NCBI RefSeq assembly: GCF_900107245.1
Contig: NZ_FNPG01000006.1
Location: 117,313-181,312, forward strand
Source of the DNA: Lachnobacterium bovis DSM 14045
Lineage (GTDB): Bacteria > Bacillota > Clostridia > Lachnospirales > Lachnospiraceae
DNA length: 64,000 bases
Direction of reading: 5' to 3'
Below the pieces are notes generated by a model that saw nothing but the letters and a program-made list of their open reading frames with translations, did no database searches and was not told where the DNA came from. Within the stretch, counting starts at the first letter, position 1. Each line of letters opens with the position of its first letter. A program made the translations under genes and the position numbers. Positions 44,758 through 53,711 of the stretch are shown here, piece after piece.

Positions 44758-45453
44758 ATGAAAAGAGGAAAGAAATATCAAGACGCTGTAAAAAGTTTTG
44801 ACAAGAAAGCTCTTTACGAAATTAAAGATGCTATCGATATTGTTAAGAAGAATGCTACAGCAAAATTTGACGAAACAATCGAACTTCATCTTAGAACTGG
44901 TTGTGATGGACGTCATGCAGATCAGCAGGTTCGTGGAGCAGTAGTTTTACCACACGGAACTGGTAAGAGTGTTAAAGTTTTAGTTTTCGCTAAAGGTGCT
45001 AAAGCTGATGAAGCTCAGGCTGCAGGTGCTGATTTTGTTGGCGGTGAGGAATTAATTCCTAAGATCCAAAACGATGGTTGGTTAGACTTTGATGTTGTAG
45101 TAGCTACACCTGATATGATGGGTGTTGTAGGACGTTTAGGACGTGTACTTGGACCAAAAGGTTTAATGCCAAACCCTAAAGCTGGTACAGTTACAATGGA
45201 CGTTACAAAAGCTGTTAATGATATCAAAGCTGGTAAGATTGAATATAGATTAGATAAAGCAAATATCATTCACGTGCCAGTTGGAAAAGCTTCTTTCACA
45301 GAAGATCAATTAAGCGACAACTTCCGCGCTCTTATGGGTGCAGTTAACAAAGCAAGACCTGCTAGCGTGAAAGGTCAGTACATTAAGAGTGCAGTAATCA
45401 CTTCGACAATGGGACCTGGAGTGAAGTTAAACGTTACAAAGATTACTGAGTAA
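44758..45453 (+). CDS. rplA: 50S ribosomal protein L1
   Basis: 231 residues, the normal length. Conserved blocks: [14 protein letters not shown] near the start, [17 protein letters not shown] region (about 62-74), the domain [22 protein letters not shown] (about 122-141) and the C-terminal [20 protein letters not shown] at 44758 follows AGGAGG by 9 bases; the in-frame codon at 44713 lies in the regulatory hairpin and is rejected. Last gene of its unit; rplJ follows behind a new promoter. Confidence 0.97.
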   Translation: MKRGKKYQDAVKSFDKKALYEIKDAIDIVKKNATAKFDETIELHLRTGCDGRHADQQVRGAVVLPHGTGKSVKVLVFAKGAKADEAQAAGADFVGGEELIPKIQNDGWLDFDVVVATPDMMGVVGRLGRVLGPKGLMPNPKAGTVTMDVTKAVNDIKAGKIEYRLDKANIIHVPVGKASFTEDQLSDNFRALMGAVNKARPASVKGQYIKSAVITSTMGPGVKLNVTKITE

Positions 45454-45503
45454 TAATTACAATAGACCTATTTGAGCAGACATGTTTTGCGGAAAATTTT
45501 TTA

Positions 45504-45532
45504 TTGACATCCGTGATATATAATGTTATAAT
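45504..45532 (+). promoter_or_regulatory. Consensus promoter of rplJ-rplL
   Basis: TTGACA (45504-45509), 17 bases, TATAAT (45527-45532): a perfect match to the housekeeping consensus in both boxes. Confidence 0.93.
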
Positions 45533-45539
45533 AGCAATG

Positions 45540-45665
45540 CATATTGCCGAAGACAGTAGGTGCCGAAAGGCGTAAACGTAGTGCCTACCGAGGAAGTTTT
45601 AAGATGGGATAACCATCGCTTAAAATGACTTATACCTCTCTGTCTAGGCAGAGAGGTTTCTTTGA
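45540..45665 (+). ncRNA. Ribosomal protein L10 leader with attenuator hairpin
   Basis: Structured leader between the promoter and rplJ. The GTAGGTGCC / AGTGCCTAC region (about 45556-45587) forms the first arm, followed by a kink-turn-like stretch with AAGTTTTAAGATGGGATAACCATC. The hairpin ACCTCTCTG/CAGAGAGGT (45634-45657) with a following TTCTTT looks like the attenuator. This layout matches the known L10(L12)4 autoregulatory leader. Confidence 0.75.
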
Positions 45666-45731
45666 TTTATAGAAATATAAATCTTATACCTCATGTCTTT
45701 TATGCAAATAATAAAAGGAGGTGCACGATTC

Positions 45732-46265
45732 GTGGCAAAAGTAGAACTTAAACAGCCTATAGTACAGGAAATTTCAGAAACAATCAAAGATGCTCAGTCA
45801 GTAGTAGTTGTTGATTATAGTGGACTTACTGTTGCAGAAGATACACAGTTACGTAAACAGTTAAGAGAAGCTGGTGTGACTTATAAAGTATATAAAAATA
45901 CTTTAGTTAAGAGAGCAATCGAAGGTACTGAGTTTGAAGGATTAAATGAATCTCTTGAAGGTCCTAATGCTTTCGCAATTTCAAAAGATGATGCAACAGC
46001 ACCAGCTAGAATTATTGCAAAATTTGCTAAGACAGCAACAGCATTAGAGATTAAAGCTGGTATCGTAGAAGGTACACTTTACGATACAGAAGGAATGAAA
46101 GCTATCTCAGAAATTCCAGGAAGAGAAGAGTTACTTTCAAGATTACTTGGAAGCTTACAGTCACCAATTGCAAACTTTGCTCGTGTTATCAAGCAGATTG
46201 CAGAAAAAGGTGATGCTTCAGATGTAGCTGAAGAGGCTGCACCAGCAGAGACACCAGCTGAATAA
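45732..46265 (+). CDS. rplJ: 50S ribosomal protein L10
   Basis: 177 residues, the base of the L7/L12 stalk. Start is GTG at 45732 (MAKVELKQPIVQEIS) with AGGAGG 10 bases before; the frame upstream to 45693 has no binding site. The conserved YKVYKNTLVKRAI segment and the C-terminal helix that binds L7/L12 dimers are present. An extra acidic-alanine tail (DVAEEAAPAETPAE) is common in Clostridia. Confidence 0.96.
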   Translation: MAKVELKQPIVQEISETIKDAQSVVVVDYSGLTVAEDTQLRKQLREAGVTYKVYKNTLVKRAIEGTEFEGLNESLEGPNAFAISKDDATAPARIIAKFAKTATALEIKAGIVEGTLYDTEGMKAISEIPGREELLSRLLGSLQSPIANFARVIKQIAEKGDASDVAEEAAPAETPAE

Positions 46266-46332
46266 TAGGTGTTGAAAAAGTAATAATGACAATAGTCATA
46301 AATATTTATATTTCAAAATGGAGGAAATAATA

Positions 46333-46707
46333 ATGGCAAAATTAACTACAGAAGAATTTATCGATGCTATCAAAGAGTTAAGCGTATTAGAATTAAATGA
46401 TTTAGTAAAAGCTTGCGAAGAAGAATTCGGCGTTTCTGCAGCAGCAGGTGTTGTAGCAGTAGCAGGTGGAGCAGCAGGCGGAGCAGCAGAAGAAAAAACT
46501 GAATTTGATGTTGAATTAACAGAAGTTGGTTCTCAGAAAGTTAAAGTTATCAAAGTTGTTCGTGAAGTAACAGGATTAGGCTTAAAAGAAGCTAAAGATG
46601 TTGTAGATAACGCTCCAAAGGTTATCAAAGAGCAGGCTGACAAAGCTTCAGCTGATGAAATCAAAGCTAAACTTGAAGAAGTAGGAGCTAAAGTTACTCT
46701 TAAATAA
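46333..46707 (+). CDS. rplL: 50S ribosomal protein L7/L12
   Basis: 124 residues: N-terminal dimerisation helices, an Ala/Gly hinge (about 38-53), and a C-terminal factor-binding domain with [28 protein letters not shown] sequence. ATG at 46333 is 8 bases after GGAGG; the ATG at 46318 precedes that site. Unlike in most bacteria it is not followed by rpoB but by a strong terminator and two glycosyltransferase genes. Confidence 0.97.
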   Translation: MAKLTTEEFIDAIKELSVLELNDLVKACEEEFGVSAAAGVVAVAGGAAGGAAEEKTEFDVELTEVGSQKVKVIKVVREVTGLGLKEAKDVVDNAPKVIKEQADKASADEIKAKLEEVGAKVTLK

Positions 46708-46731
46708 TTTTAGTATATAGCTTATTCTATC

Positions 46732-46768
46732 AAAAAGGCAAGAACTATTCATTAGTTCTTGCCTTTTT
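46732..46768 (+). terminator. Strong terminator after rplL
   Basis: Perfect 16-bp stem AAAAAGGCAAGAACTA (46732-46747) with TAGTTCTTGCCTTTTT (46753-46768) plus T tail. It should block most read-through toward rpoB. Confidence 0.93.
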
Positions 46769-46828
46769 TAATTAATAAACAAGTAAAAAGATGTGAGTTA
46801 AAAAATATTAAAAAAATTCGTAGAGATA

Positions 46829-46855
46829 TAAAGAAATAGTTTTATAGGACGATAA
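46829..46855 (+). promoter_or_regulatory. Sigma-28 promoter of the CgeB-like pair between rplL and rpoB
   Basis: TAAAGAAA (46829-46836), exactly 11 bases, GACGATAA (46848-46855): 5/8 with the TAAA core intact, and 7/8, against TAAAGTTT-N11-GCCGATAA. It is as good as the flgM promoter in the key bases and lies about 95 bases before the first gene. Confidence 0.75.
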
Positions 46856-46952
46856 ACAAAAGGTATGGTACCTTAATGAACACAGGTTTTGATGTTAGAA
46901 TTGATGAGGTTTGTTTGAGAAGCTAAAATGGTAAAAAAGGAGAAAACATTTT

Positions 46953-48125
46953 ATGAAAATGCTATTTTACAGATATGGAAGTATTTGTGAAAAAGACATA
47001 ATGAGAACGTTTGAAGAGTTTGGAATTGAGATTATAGTGTATGATAAAGAGGTTATAGACAAGAACTATCCGATTGAGCGTGCAGTAACTGAAGTGGCGG
47101 AACTTTTAGAAGAGAATAAAGTATTGTTTGTGTTTTCAATAAATTTTTTTCCTTTTTTATCAGAAATGACAAGAATATTTAATATTAGATATTTGACTTG
47201 GGTGGTTGATTCTCCGGTTTTAGAATTATATAGCAAGACTGTTGCAAATGATAATAACAGAATTTTTATATTTGACAGAACGCTAGCTATGGAAATTTCA
47301 AAATATAACAGTTCTAGAGTTTTTCATTTACCATTGGGAGCAAGGCTTGAAGAAAGAAATAAGATGCTTAATACAGAAGATGTGAGTAAGTATAAGCATA
47401 ACGTTTCATTTGTAGGGTCGCTTTATACAGAAAAAAATCCACTTGCGAGTTATTTAAAAAATATGCCTGAGTTTTACAGAGGCTATTTAGAAGGGCTAAT
47501 AGATTGTCAAGAATGGTGCTATGGAGCCTATTTTTTAGATGAAGTTGTGGATGAAAGTTTTGTAAAAAAAATAAAACCATTTGTAAGGAATTTTGAAGAT
47601 ATAAATTCCTACGAAAATTTGTCAGACAAGGTAATCTTTAGCCAGTATTATTTAGGTGCGGCGGTTACTGCTAAGGAAAGAATTGATACATTTAGGCATT
47701 TGTCGGATAATTTTGAAATAGATATATATACATATAGCGATACGAGTGAAATAAAGAATATACATAATCATGGCAATGCAAAGACTGAGACGGAGATGCC
47801 GTTTATTTTTAGGAATTCTAGAATCAACATAAATACGACGTCAAAATCCATAAGGACGGGTGTTTCGCTTAGGGTATATGATGTTTTGAGTTGTAAGGGT
47901 TTTTTGATTTCAAACTATCAGCAAGAAATTGCAGAGATGTTTGAAGTAGGAAAGTGTTTGGAAACGTATTCAACTTTAGATGAACTGGATGAAAAAATAG
48001 AGTATTTTTTGTCGCATGAAAAAGAAAGAAGAGATATTTCAGAAGCTGGGTATGAATTTCTAGAAAAAAACTACACTATGAAAAAACAGTTGACGCGTAT
48101 GCTAGAAATGGCGTTTGATAATTAA
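46953..48125 (+). CDS. CgeB-like glycosyltransferase, copy 3
   Basis: 390 residues with the family layout: start MKMLFYRYGSICEKDIMRTF, VLFVFSINFFPFLSEM near 65, ININTTSKSIRTGVSLR at about 291, and CKGFLISNYQQEIAEMF. AAGGAG lies 10 bases before the ATG. It sits in the rplL-rpoB gap behind a terminator and a sigma-28 promoter, so it should follow flagellar rather than growth-rate control. It is closest in its key motif to copy 1 of the flagellin island. Probable role: adding a sugar to flagellin or another surface structure (inference). Confidence 0.83.
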   Translation: MKMLFYRYGSICEKDIMRTFEEFGIEIIVYDKEVIDKNYPIERAVTEVAELLEENKVLFVFSINFFPFLSEMTRIFNIRYLTWVVDSPVLELYSKTVANDNNRIFIFDRTLAMEISKYNSSRVFHLPLGARLEERNKMLNTEDVSKYKHNVSFVGSLYTEKNPLASYLKNMPEFYRGYLEGLIDCQEWCYGAYFLDEVVDESFVKKIKPFVRNFEDINSYENLSDKVIFSQYYLGAAVTAKERIDTFRHLSDNFEIDIYTYSDTSEIKNIHNHGNAKTETEMPFIFRNSRININTTSKSIRTGVSLRVYDVLSCKGFLISNYQQEIAEMFEVGKCLETYSTLDELDEKIEYFLSHEKERRDISEAGYEFLEKNYTMKKQLTRMLEMAFDN

Positions 48126-48142
48126 AAAAAGGGGGTTGGAAT

Positions 48143-49312
48143 ATGAATATTTTGTTTTTGGATTGGATGTGTTACGCTAAAGAGGGAACCATTAGGGCCT
48201 TAAAAAAAATGAATAACGAAGTGTTCGAATTTATGCACAAGGATTATCAAGAAGATAAAAGCGAAGCTTTTGATAGAGAGATAGACTCTTTTTGTAAACA
48301 GAATAATATCGATATTTGTTTTTCGTTTAACTTTTATCCAATATTGGCAGATTATTGCTACAAAAATAACATGAAATATGTTTCGTTTGTGTATGATTGT
48401 CCGTATGTTTTGTTGTATTCATATCAGCTGAAATATCCAACTAACTATGTGTTTTTGTTTGATAGTTATCAATATCGTGAACTTTATGAGGGCGGGTTGG
48501 AAAATGTGTATTATATGATACTTCCAACTGACCCAGATGTGATTGATGAAGAATTAAAGAGCGACTATGATGAAGAAAAATTGGTGAGTGATATTTCTTT
48601 TATGGGACAGTTATATGATGAACAACATAATTACTATGATATGATTCAGCAAAAGAATAATGAATTTCTAAATGGATATATGGATGCTGTGGTAGCAGCA
48701 CAGGAAAAGATTTATGGATACAGTTTTGTTAAGCAAGTTTTGACACCTGAAATAATTGAAATGTTAGAAAAAGAACTTAAATATGGGACCCCTCGTGGAG
48801 CGTTCGATTTAGAATACATATATGAAAATTATGTAATAAATAGAAAAATCACCCAGAAAGAACGGCGAAGAATTTTAGAAAGAGTTGGAAAAGAGTTTCC
48901 ACAAAAATGCAAATTGTTTACTTGGGAAAAAGATACAATAATTTCTGGTATCAAAAATATGGGGGTTGCATTCTATGAGACGGAAATGAATCTTGCGTTT
49001 TACTTAAGTAAAATTAATTTAAATATAACGTTAAGAAGCATAAAAAATGGTATACCTCTACGCTGCATGGATATAATGGGAAGTGAAGGATTCTTATTAA
49101 CAAATTATCAAAAAGATATGTATGATTTTTTTGAAGAGGGCAAAGATTTTGTGATGTATGAAGACGATGATGATTTGGTTAATAAAATTAAATACTATCT
49201 TGCAAATGAGGAAGAAAGAAAAGAAATAGCAAAAAATGCAAGAAAAAAAATAAGAGAAAATTATACATTTGATCATATTATGAATGAGATAATGGATATT
49301 GTAAAAAAATAA
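48143..49312 (+). CDS. CgeB-like glycosyltransferase, copy 4
   Basis: 389 residues: start MNILFLDWMCYAKEGTIRAL, DICFSFNFYPILADYC near 60, INLNITLRSIKNGIPLR at about 290, and SEGFLLTNYQKDMYDFF. It begins 17 bases after copy 3 with a GGGGG binding site, so the pair is one operon. Sequence differs widely from copy 3 outside the motifs, so this is not a recent duplication. It is followed by 412-440 bases of non-coding DNA before rpoB. Confidence 0.83.
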   Translation: MNILFLDWMCYAKEGTIRALKKMNNEVFEFMHKDYQEDKSEAFDREIDSFCKQNNIDICFSFNFYPILADYCYKNNMKYVSFVYDCPYVLLYSYQLKYPTNYVFLFDSYQYRELYEGGLENVYYMILPTDPDVIDEELKSDYDEEKLVSDISFMGQLYDEQHNYYDMIQQKNNEFLNGYMDAVVAAQEKIYGYSFVKQVLTPEIIEMLEKELKYGTPRGAFDLEYIYENYVINRKITQKERRRILERVGKEFPQKCKLFTWEKDTIISGIKNMGVAFYETEMNLAFYLSKINLNITLRSIKNGIPLRCMDIMGSEGFLLTNYQKDMYDFFEEGKDFVMYEDDDDLVNKIKYYLANEEERKEIAKNARKKIRENYTFDHIMNEIMDIVKK

Positions 49313-49445
49313 GAATGTAATAAGTGACTGGTGGTGCAGTTTTGTGTCGCTCGCGTGTATTACAATTTATATGTCGGATTTATTGTTATGTACATATTAT
49401 ATAGAAGAAAAAAATAATTATGAAAAAACAAGTGTTTTTTTACAG

Positions 49446-49516
49446 AGCGTATGGATTTTGTTGAATCAATTATTATAGATAATAATTGAAACAGAAAAGA
49501 AAAGCCATGCGCTTTA
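49446..49516 (+). other. Nested hairpin in the gap before rpoB, possible terminator
   Basis: Outer stem AGCGTATGG (49446-49454) with CCATGCGCT (49505-49513), one G-T pair. Inner palindrome TCAATTATTAT/ATAATAATTGA (49466-49476 and 49479-49489). TTATTT follows. It could end the CgeB-like operon. The rest of 49313-49754 is AT-rich apart from the rpoB promoter; no gene is seen. Confidence 0.5.
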
Positions 49517-49621
49517 TTTATGTTTTCTATATAAAATTGATAACAAAAATTGGATAATTATTATGAAAATATATAAATTATATAAAAAATGATAAGAGTA
49601 CAAGATTCTAGTAAATTAAGC

Positions 49622-49650
49622 TTGCAATTAAGTTGTTTTGGTTGTATACT
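49622..49650 (+). promoter_or_regulatory. Promoter of rpoB-rpoC
   Basis: TTGCAA (49622-49627), 17 bases, TATACT (49645-49650), about 105 bases before rpoB. Small GC hairpins (GCAC..GTGC; AGGCTT..AAGCCT) follow in the leader. Confidence 0.75.
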
Positions 49651-49754
49651 ATAAATTGCACTATTATGGTGCAGTAGGCTTAAATGATAGAAAAAAGCCT
49701 CAAAAAACTAGTTAATAATTAATAATGAAAATAAAAACGAGAGGTGAAACGTCA

Positions 49755-52700
49755 ATGGAGAAAAACAGATTACGTCCGGTCAAGGCTGGAAAAGGCATGC
49801 GTATGAGTTACTCGAGACAAAAAGAGGTATTAGAGATGCCAAATCTGATAGAAGTTCAAAAGGATTCCTATCAATGGTTTTTGGATGAAGGTTTAAAAGA
49901 AGCCTTTGCAGATATATCTCCAATAACTGATTATAGTGGACATCTTAGCTTGGATTTTGTAGGGTTTACATTATGCGAAGATGATGTTAAATATACAATT
50001 CCAGAATGTAAAGAAAGAGATGCTACATATGCTGCTCCTTTGAAGGTTAAGGTAAGACTTCATAATAAAGAGACAGATGAAATAAATGAGCATGAAATAT
50101 TCATGGGAGATTTACCTTTAATGACAGAGACTGGTACCTTTGTTATCAATGGTGCAGAGCGAGTAATTGTAAGTCAATTAGTTCGTTCGCCAGGTATCTA
50201 CTATGGAATAGATCATGATAAAGTTGGAAAAGAACTTTTTTCATGTACAGTAATTCCAAATCGCGGTGCATGGTTAGAATACGAAACTGATTCCAATGAC
50301 GTTTTCAATGTTCGTGTAGATAGAACAAGAAAGGTACCTATTACAGTGTTCATCAGAGCTCTTGGAATTGGTACAAATCAGCAGATTGTTGAATTATTTG
50401 GTGAAGAACCAAAGATTTTAGCTTCTTTTGAAAAGGATCCAACTATTACTGAAAAAGATCCACAGGGAAGTTATGAAGGCGGATTATTGGAACTTTACAA
50501 GAAGATTCGTCCAGGTGAACCACTTTCTGTAGATAGTGCGGAAAGTTTAATTTCGTCAATGTTCTTTGATGCAAGAAGATATGATTTGGCTAAAGTAGGT
50601 AGATATAAATTCAATAAGAAGTTAGCACTTAAAAATAGAATTAGTGGTCAAGTTCTTGCTGAAAATGTTACAGATCCTTCAACTGGTGAATTTATCGCTG
50701 AAAAGGGAGATATAGTAACAAGAGAATTAGCAGATGAGATTCAAAATGCTGCTGTTCCTTATGTGTGGATTCAAACAGAAACAAGAAATGTAAAAATTTT
50801 ATCATCTATGATGGTAGATATTACAAAATGGGTTCCTGAAATTGAAAATCCAGAAGAACTAGGAATTAAAGAGCTTGTATATTATCCTGCGTTAATTGAA
50901 TTATTAGAGCAAGAAGATGATTCAATGAGTAAGATTGATAGGATTAAAGCTAATATTAATGATTTGATTCCAAAACATATTACAAAAGAAGATATTTTTG
51001 CCTCAATTAACTACAATATGCATTTAGAGTGGGGATGTGGAAAAGATGATGATATTGATCATTTAGGAAACAGACGTATTCGTGCAGTAGGTGAGTTGTT
51101 ACAAAATCAATATCGAATTGGTTTATCAAGATTAGAAAGAGTTGTTCGTGAAAGAATGACAACACAAGATATTGAAACAATATCTCCACAATCATTGATT
51201 AATATTAAACCTGTTACAGCTGCTGTTAAAGAATTCTTTGGTTCATCACAACTTTCACAGTTCATGGATCAAAACAATCCTTTATCAGAAATTACACATA
51301 AAAGACGTTTATCAGCATTAGGACCAGGTGGTTTATCAAGAGATCGTGCTGGATTCGAGGTTCGAGATGTACATTATTCACATTATGGTAGAATGTGCCC
51401 TATCGAGACACCTGAAGGTCCTAACATTGGTTTGATTAACTCACTTGCTAGTTATGCAAGAATTAACGAGTATGGCTTTATAGAAGCACCATATCGTAAG
51501 ATTGACAAAACTGATCCGGAAAATCCAAAAGTTACAGATGAAGTAGTTTATATGACTGCAGATGAAGAAGATAATTATCATGTAGCTCAGGCTAACGAAA
51601 AATTAGACGAAGAAGGACACTTCGTTAGAAATTCTGTATCAGGTCGTTATAGAGAAGAAACACAAGAATATGATAAATCAATGTTTGACTACATGGATGT
51701 ATCACCTAAGATGGTATTTTCTGTTGCGACAGCGATGATTCCATTCTTACAGAATGATGATGCGAACCGTGCGTTAATGGGATCAAACATGCAGCGTCAG
51801 GCAGTACCATTGTTGACAACAGAAGCACCTGCAGTAGGTACAGGAATGGAAACAAAAGCATCTGTTGACTCTGGAGATTCTGTTGTAGCAAAAGCTGATG
51901 GTGTAGTTTTAAGTGCTGAATCAAATAGAATTGTTGTAAAAGAAGATGATGGAAACAGAAGAGAATATGTGTTGACAAAATTTGCACGTTCTAACCAATC
52001 TAACTGTTATAACCAGAGACCTATCGTATTTAAAGGAGATAGAATTAAAGCTGGAGAAGTTATTGCAGATGGTCCTTCTACATCAAATGGTGAATTAGGT
52101 TTAGGAAAGAACCCATTAATTGGATTCATGACTTGGGAAGGTTACAACTACGAGGATGCCGTTTTACTTAGTGAAAAACTTGTACAGAATGATGTTTACA
52201 CATCAGTTCACTTAGAGGAATATGAATCTGAATCTAGAGACACTAAGTTAGGACCAGAAGAAATAACAAGAGATGTTCCTGGTGTTGGTGAAGATGCTCT
52301 TAAAGACCTTGATGAGAGAGGAATTATTCGTGTAGGTGCTGAGGTGCGTGCGGGTGATATCCTTGTAGGAAAAGTTACTCCAAAGGGAGAAACAGAATTA
52401 ACTGCAGAAGAAAGATTATTAAGAGCTATTTTTGGTGAAAAAGCGCGTGAAGTAAGAGATACTTCATTAAAGGTTCCACATGGTGAATACGGTATTGTTG
52501 TAGATGCAAAAGTATTTACAAGAGAAAATGGAGACGAATTACCACCAGGAGTAAATCAATCTGTTAGAATTTATATAGCTCAGAAGAGAAAAATTTCAGT
52601 TGGTGATAAGATGGCCGGACGACATGGTAATAAGGGTGTAGTTTCACGTGTGTTACCAGTTGAAGATATGCCATTTTTACCAAATGGTAGACCATTAGAT

Positions 52701-53696
52701 ATTGTATTAAATCCTTTGGGTGTACCATCGCGTATGAATATTGGACAGGTCCTTGAAATCCACTTGTCACTTGCAGCAAAAGCACTTGGATTTAATATTG
52801 AAACGCCAGTATTTGACGGTGCAAACGAAGAAGATATCGGAGATATTCTTGAAGTAGCAAATGATTATGTTAATTGGCCATTCAATAGAGAAGAAGCCGA
52901 AACATGGGCTGCTAAAGAGGACAAGAGTGTTGATGATTTCGATGGTATTTTTGAAGAAAAATATAAAGACATATTAAGACCAGAAGTTATTGATTACTTA
53001 TATACTAATAGAGCTCATAGAGAAGAGTGGAGAGGTGTTCCACTTTCTAGAGATGGTAAAGTTCAGCTTAGAGATGGACGTACCGGAGAGTTCTTTGATG
53101 GAAAAGTAACAATTGGACACATGCATTACTTGAAATTGCATCACTTAGTAGATGACAAGATTCATGCACGTTCAACTGGACCATACTCATTAGTTACACA
53201 GCAGCCATTAGGTGGTAAAGCACAGTTCGGTGGACAGAGATTCGGAGAAATGGAGGTTTGGGCTCTTGAAGCGTATGGAGCAGCCTACACATTACAAGAA
53301 ATCTTAACTGTAAAATCCGATGATGTTGTTGGTCGTGTTAAGACATATGAAGCTATTATTAAGGGCGACAATATTCCTGAACCAGGTATTCCAGAGTCAT
53401 TCAAGGTACTCCTTAAAGAGTTACAAGCGCTCGGACTTGATGTTAAATTATTGGATGAAAATCGTGATGAAGTACAACTTATGGAAACTAGCGAATATGG
53501 AAACACAGATCTTAATGCAATAATTGGAAATGATAAGAACTTTGCATTTGAGAATCAAGAATCATTTGAAGAGCACGGCTTTACAAAACAAGAATTTGAT
53601 TCTGAAAAAGAAGAGTTAGTCAATATAGAAGATACTGATGATGAACAACTAGATGACGCGTTTGACGATTCACTAGATGTTTCAGACCTTGAGTAG
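49755..53696 (+). CDS. rpoB: DNA-directed RNA polymerase subunit beta
   Basis: 1313 residues, complete. The rifampicin pocket (about 498-530) reads [20 protein letters not shown] then LSALGPGGL, with the residues matching E. coli D516, H526 and S531 unchanged, so the target is of the sensitive type. The C-terminal [19 protein letters not shown] block is present. ATG at 49755 is chosen because AGAGGTG lies about 10 bases upstream; the ATG at 49725 has no binding site. rpoC follows after 15 bases. Its own promoter separates it from the rplJL unit. Confidence 0.97.
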   Translation: MEKNRLRPVKAGKGMRMSYSRQKEVLEMPNLIEVQKDSYQWFLDEGLKEAFADISPITDYSGHLSLDFVGFTLCEDDVKYTIPECKERDATYAAPLKVKVRLHNKETDEINEHEIFMGDLPLMTETGTFVINGAERVIVSQLVRSPGIYYGIDHDKVGKELFSCTVIPNRGAWLEYETDSNDVFNVRVDRTRKVPITVFIRALGIGTNQQIVELFGEEPKILASFEKDPTITEKDPQGSYEGGLLELYKKIRPGEPLSVDSAESLISSMFFDARRYDLAKVGRYKFNKKLALKNRISGQVLAENVTDPSTGEFIAEKGDIVTRELADEIQNAAVPYVWIQTETRNVKILSSMMVDITKWVPEIENPEELGIKELVYYPALIELLEQEDDSMSKIDRIKANINDLIPKHITKEDIFASINYNMHLEWGCGKDDDIDHLGNRRIRAVGELLQNQYRIGLSRLERVVRERMTTQDIETISPQSLINIKPVTAAVKEFFGSSQLSQFMDQNNPLSEITHKRRLSALGPGGLSRDRAGFEVRDVHYSHYGRMCPIETPEGPNIGLINSLASYARINEYGFIEAPYRKIDKTDPENPKVTDEVVYMTADEEDNYHVAQANEKLDEEGHFVRNSVSGRYREETQEYDKSMFDYMDVSPKMVFSVATAMIPFLQNDDANRALMGSNMQRQAVPLLTTEAPAVGTGMETKASVDSGDSVVAKADGVVLSAESNRIVVKEDDGNRREYVLTKFARSNQSNCYNQRPIVFKGDRIKAGEVIADGPSTSNGELGLGKNPLIGFMTWEGYNYEDAVLLSEKLVQNDVYTSVHLEEYESESRDTKLGPEEITRDVPGVGEDALKDLDERGIIRVGAEVRAGDILVGKVTPKGETELTAEERLLRAIFGEKAREVRDTSLKVPHGEYGIVVDAKVFTRENGDELPPGVNQSVRIYIAQKRKISVGDKMAGRHGNKGVVSRVLPVEDMPFLPNGRPLDIVLNPLGVPSRMNIGQVLEIHLSLAAKALGFNIETPVFDGANEEDIGDILEVANDYVNWPFNREEAETWAAKEDKSVDDFDGIFEEKYKDILRPEVIDYLYTNRAHREEWRGVPLSRDGKVQLRDGRTGEFFDGKVTIGHMHYLKLHHLVDDKIHARSTGPYSLVTQQPLGGKAQFGGQRFGEMEVWALEAYGAAYTLQEILTVKSDDVVGRVKTYEAIIKGDNIPEPGIPESFKVLLKELQALGLDVKLLDENRDEVQLMETSEYGNTDLNAIIGNDKNFAFENQESFEEHGFTKQEFDSEKEELVNIEDTDDEQLDDAFDDSLDVSDLE

Positions 53697-53711
53697 AAGG
53701 GAGTATTATAA

